Assembly (NCBI GenBank): GCA_016463045.1 | Contig: JAEMSB010000220.1 | Coordinates: 1 to 7,445, forward strand | Source of the DNA: Niveispirillum sp. | GTDB lineage: Bacteria; Pseudomonadota; Alphaproteobacteria; Azospirillales; Azospirillaceae | DNA length: 7,445 nucleotides | Direction: 5' to 3' | In this document: piece by piece, positions 6,192 to 7,445 of the stretch | How positions within the stretch are numbered: the stretch's first letter is position 1 | How the letters are laid out: the number at the start of each line of letters is the position of its first letter | Notes under the pieces: generated by a model | Seen by the model: the letters and a program-made list of their open reading frames with translations, nothing else | The model's database searches: none | Told to the model about the DNA's origin: nothing | Position numbers and translations under genes: made by a program

Positions 6192-7445
6192 TCAATCCGG
6201 CGAACCACCGCGCAGATTGACGCCCTGGCGCACGAAATCGGTACGGGACCGGCGGACGACATGTTCGGGCACATCCACCCAGCCGCCGATCAGATCACCC
6301 GACAGGAACCGCACCCCCGCCGCTTCGCACTGGTCTTCCATGGCGAGGCTGTCCACGCCCTCCACCGCCGGCAGCAGGCGATGACGAACGGCCTGCGTGG
6401 CGAAACGGGTCACTTCGGGCGCCCAGCGTTCCACAGATGCGCCTGGCGGCAGGGTCAGATTGACAACGCGTATGCCAGCGGCCTCCGCCGCCGAAAGGTC
6501 GGCGGTCGGGTTGGCGACCTCCATCATCACCGTGCGACCGAAAGGTTTCAGTGCGGAAACCAGTTCCGACAGGCGGCCCACCGGCACCCCATCCGGCACA
6601 GCCCACAGGTGATACGTGATGAAAGGCAGCAGGTTGCGGGGGATGGTGCGCAGGACAGCCATCACCTCCTGCCGGCGGGCCGTGACGGCCAGACTTTCAA
6701 AATGGAATGGCACGGACAGGAAGAAGCGGAAACGGTTCTCATACAGTTCCAGCGCCGTCTCAATCGCTTCGCGTGCCACATGGAGATCCAGCGCCAGGAT
6801 ACCGGCCATGTCCTCAACATCGTCCAGGCATTCATAGCCCCAGATTGGCGCCCGTCCCGGACGCTCCCGACAGCACCGGGCCATGTACAGCGACAGAACC
6901 TGTTTCTGCACATCCCAGACGGGACGATAGCGCACCTGCGGTGGCCCGGCCCGCGCCATCAGAGGCGCACGGAAGCCTTCCGGCCGCACTGTGACAGGGC
7001 TGGCCAGCGCCATATCGGCGGCGGCCTCGTCCCGCACGGCGGAAAGCATGTCCTTCAGACTGGTTGGCACCAGCAACACATCGGAGCCGATTTCCCGCAT
7101 GGCGGTATGGACACGGATACTATCCGTATCGGCATGGCCTAGCAGAAGGACCTGCAATTCTTCCATCACCTTGGCGCAGATCAGGCGGGCCTGCTCCGTC
7201 CCCAACTGCGCGAAGACGACGACATAGGCCTCCTCCCCATGTCGGAACCAGGCATCGTGCGGCGTCAAATGCTGGTCCAGCAGTTTAGCCGTCAGTTGAT
7301 GCACACGGGCCGCAACAGCCTGCCAACGGGTGCCCAGTTTCTCATGCAGGCTGCCAAGGCCCAGAAGATGAATGCTGCCCGCCTGGGTCGGGTCGCGGCG
7401 ATCAAAGATCCGGCGCAGCTTTGCCGACAGATCAGGGTCATGGCC
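6192..7445 (-). CDS. Degenerate GGDEF-EAL-like protein, 5' partial
   Basis: 417 residues are visible and the frame is open to the window edge, so the start is outside. The GTG at 7304 is an internal codon. Residues ~25-95 resemble a GGDEF (diguanylate cyclase) core: strand SIHLLGLGSL, helix, then WFRHGEEAYVVVF (about 66-78), where HGEEAY replaces GG(D/E)EF. Residues ~170-410 resemble an EAL (c-di-GMP phosphodiesterase) fold: YRPVWDVQKQ (173-182), an EAL-equivalent reading YMAR (187-190), FFLSVPF (241-247), PAVEGVDS (360-367) and SGDLIGGWVDVP (382-393), matching the family's 'AEGVET...QGYL.G.P' ending. The EAL signature, the DDFGTG loop and the conserved Lys/Asp metal region are missing or changed, so catalysis is unlikely. 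A c-di-GMP or nucleotide effector, or a scaffold, is a fair inference. No membrane segment is seen in this part. It converges on the kinase gene with a 20-base gap. Confidence 0.7.
   Translation of the reverse strand, partial: GHDPDLSAKLRRIFDRRDPTQAGSIHLLGLGSLHEKLGTRWQAVAARVHQLTAKLLDQHLTPHDAWFRHGEEAYVVVFAQLGTEQARLICAKVMEELQVLLLGHADTDSIRVHTAMREIGSDVLLVPTSLKDMLSAVRDEAAADMALASPVTVRPEGFRAPLMARAGPPQVRYRPVWDVQKQVLSLYMARCCRERPGRAPIWGYECLDDVEDMAGILALDLHVAREAIETALELYENRFRFFLSVPFHFESLAVTARRQEVMAVLRTIPRNLLPFITYHLWAVPDGVPVGRLSELVSALKPFGRTVMMEVANPTADLSAAEAAGIRVVNLTLPPGASVERWAPEVTRFATQAVRHRLLPAVEGVDSLAMEDQCEAAGVRFLSGDLIGGWVDVPEHVVRRSRTDFVRQGVNLRGGSPD

Overview
The window is a GC-rich chromosomal segment. 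Its gene content (a bacterial ELM1-type protein, a HutG-type N-formylglutamate amidohydrolase, a multi-domain phosphorelay kinase and a GGDEF/EAL-related protein) fits an alphaproteobacterium, most likely of the Azospirillum/Niveispirillum/Rhodospirillales kind. That placement is inferred from protein style and composition. No marker gene settles it. I see no transposase, integrase, phage gene or CRISPR array, so this looks like ordinary chromosome.

Layout. (1) Bases 1-905, plus strand: the 3' part of an ELM1-family (COG3660-type) gene whose start lies before the window. (2) Bases 929-1159: a strong hairpin at 929-961, then tRNA-Val(GAC) on the minus strand at 976-1050 with encoded CCA, and its sigma-70-like promoter at 1131-1159. 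The hairpin lies between the convergent ELM1 and tRNA genes and probably terminates both. (3) Bases 1248-2749, plus strand: a two-gene unit of N-formylglutamate amidohydrolase and a phosphinothricin-type GNAT acetyltransferase, 20 bases apart, ending in a possible terminator. (4) Bases 2916-6171, plus strand: an NMT1/THI5-type substrate-binding protein, followed after 4 bases by a membrane-bound hybrid histidine kinase (TM - helical periplasmic domain - TM - HAMP - HisKA - HATPase - receiver - Hpt). (5) Bases 6192-7445, minus strand and converging on the kinase: the 3' part of a protein with a degenerate GGDEF-like and a degenerate EAL-like region, running off the window.

The most interesting part is the substrate-binding protein and kinase pair. 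No permease or ATPase gene is next to the binding protein. It is tightly coupled to a kinase whose periplasmic part looks all-helical and whose domain order matches TorS, which senses through the periplasmic-binding protein TorT. I infer a TorT/TorS-like sensory pair in which a transport-type binding protein serves as the ligand receptor. The neighbouring c-di-GMP-like protein with missing catalytic motifs could be a signalling partner, but that link is positional only. No DNA-binding response regulator is present in the window.
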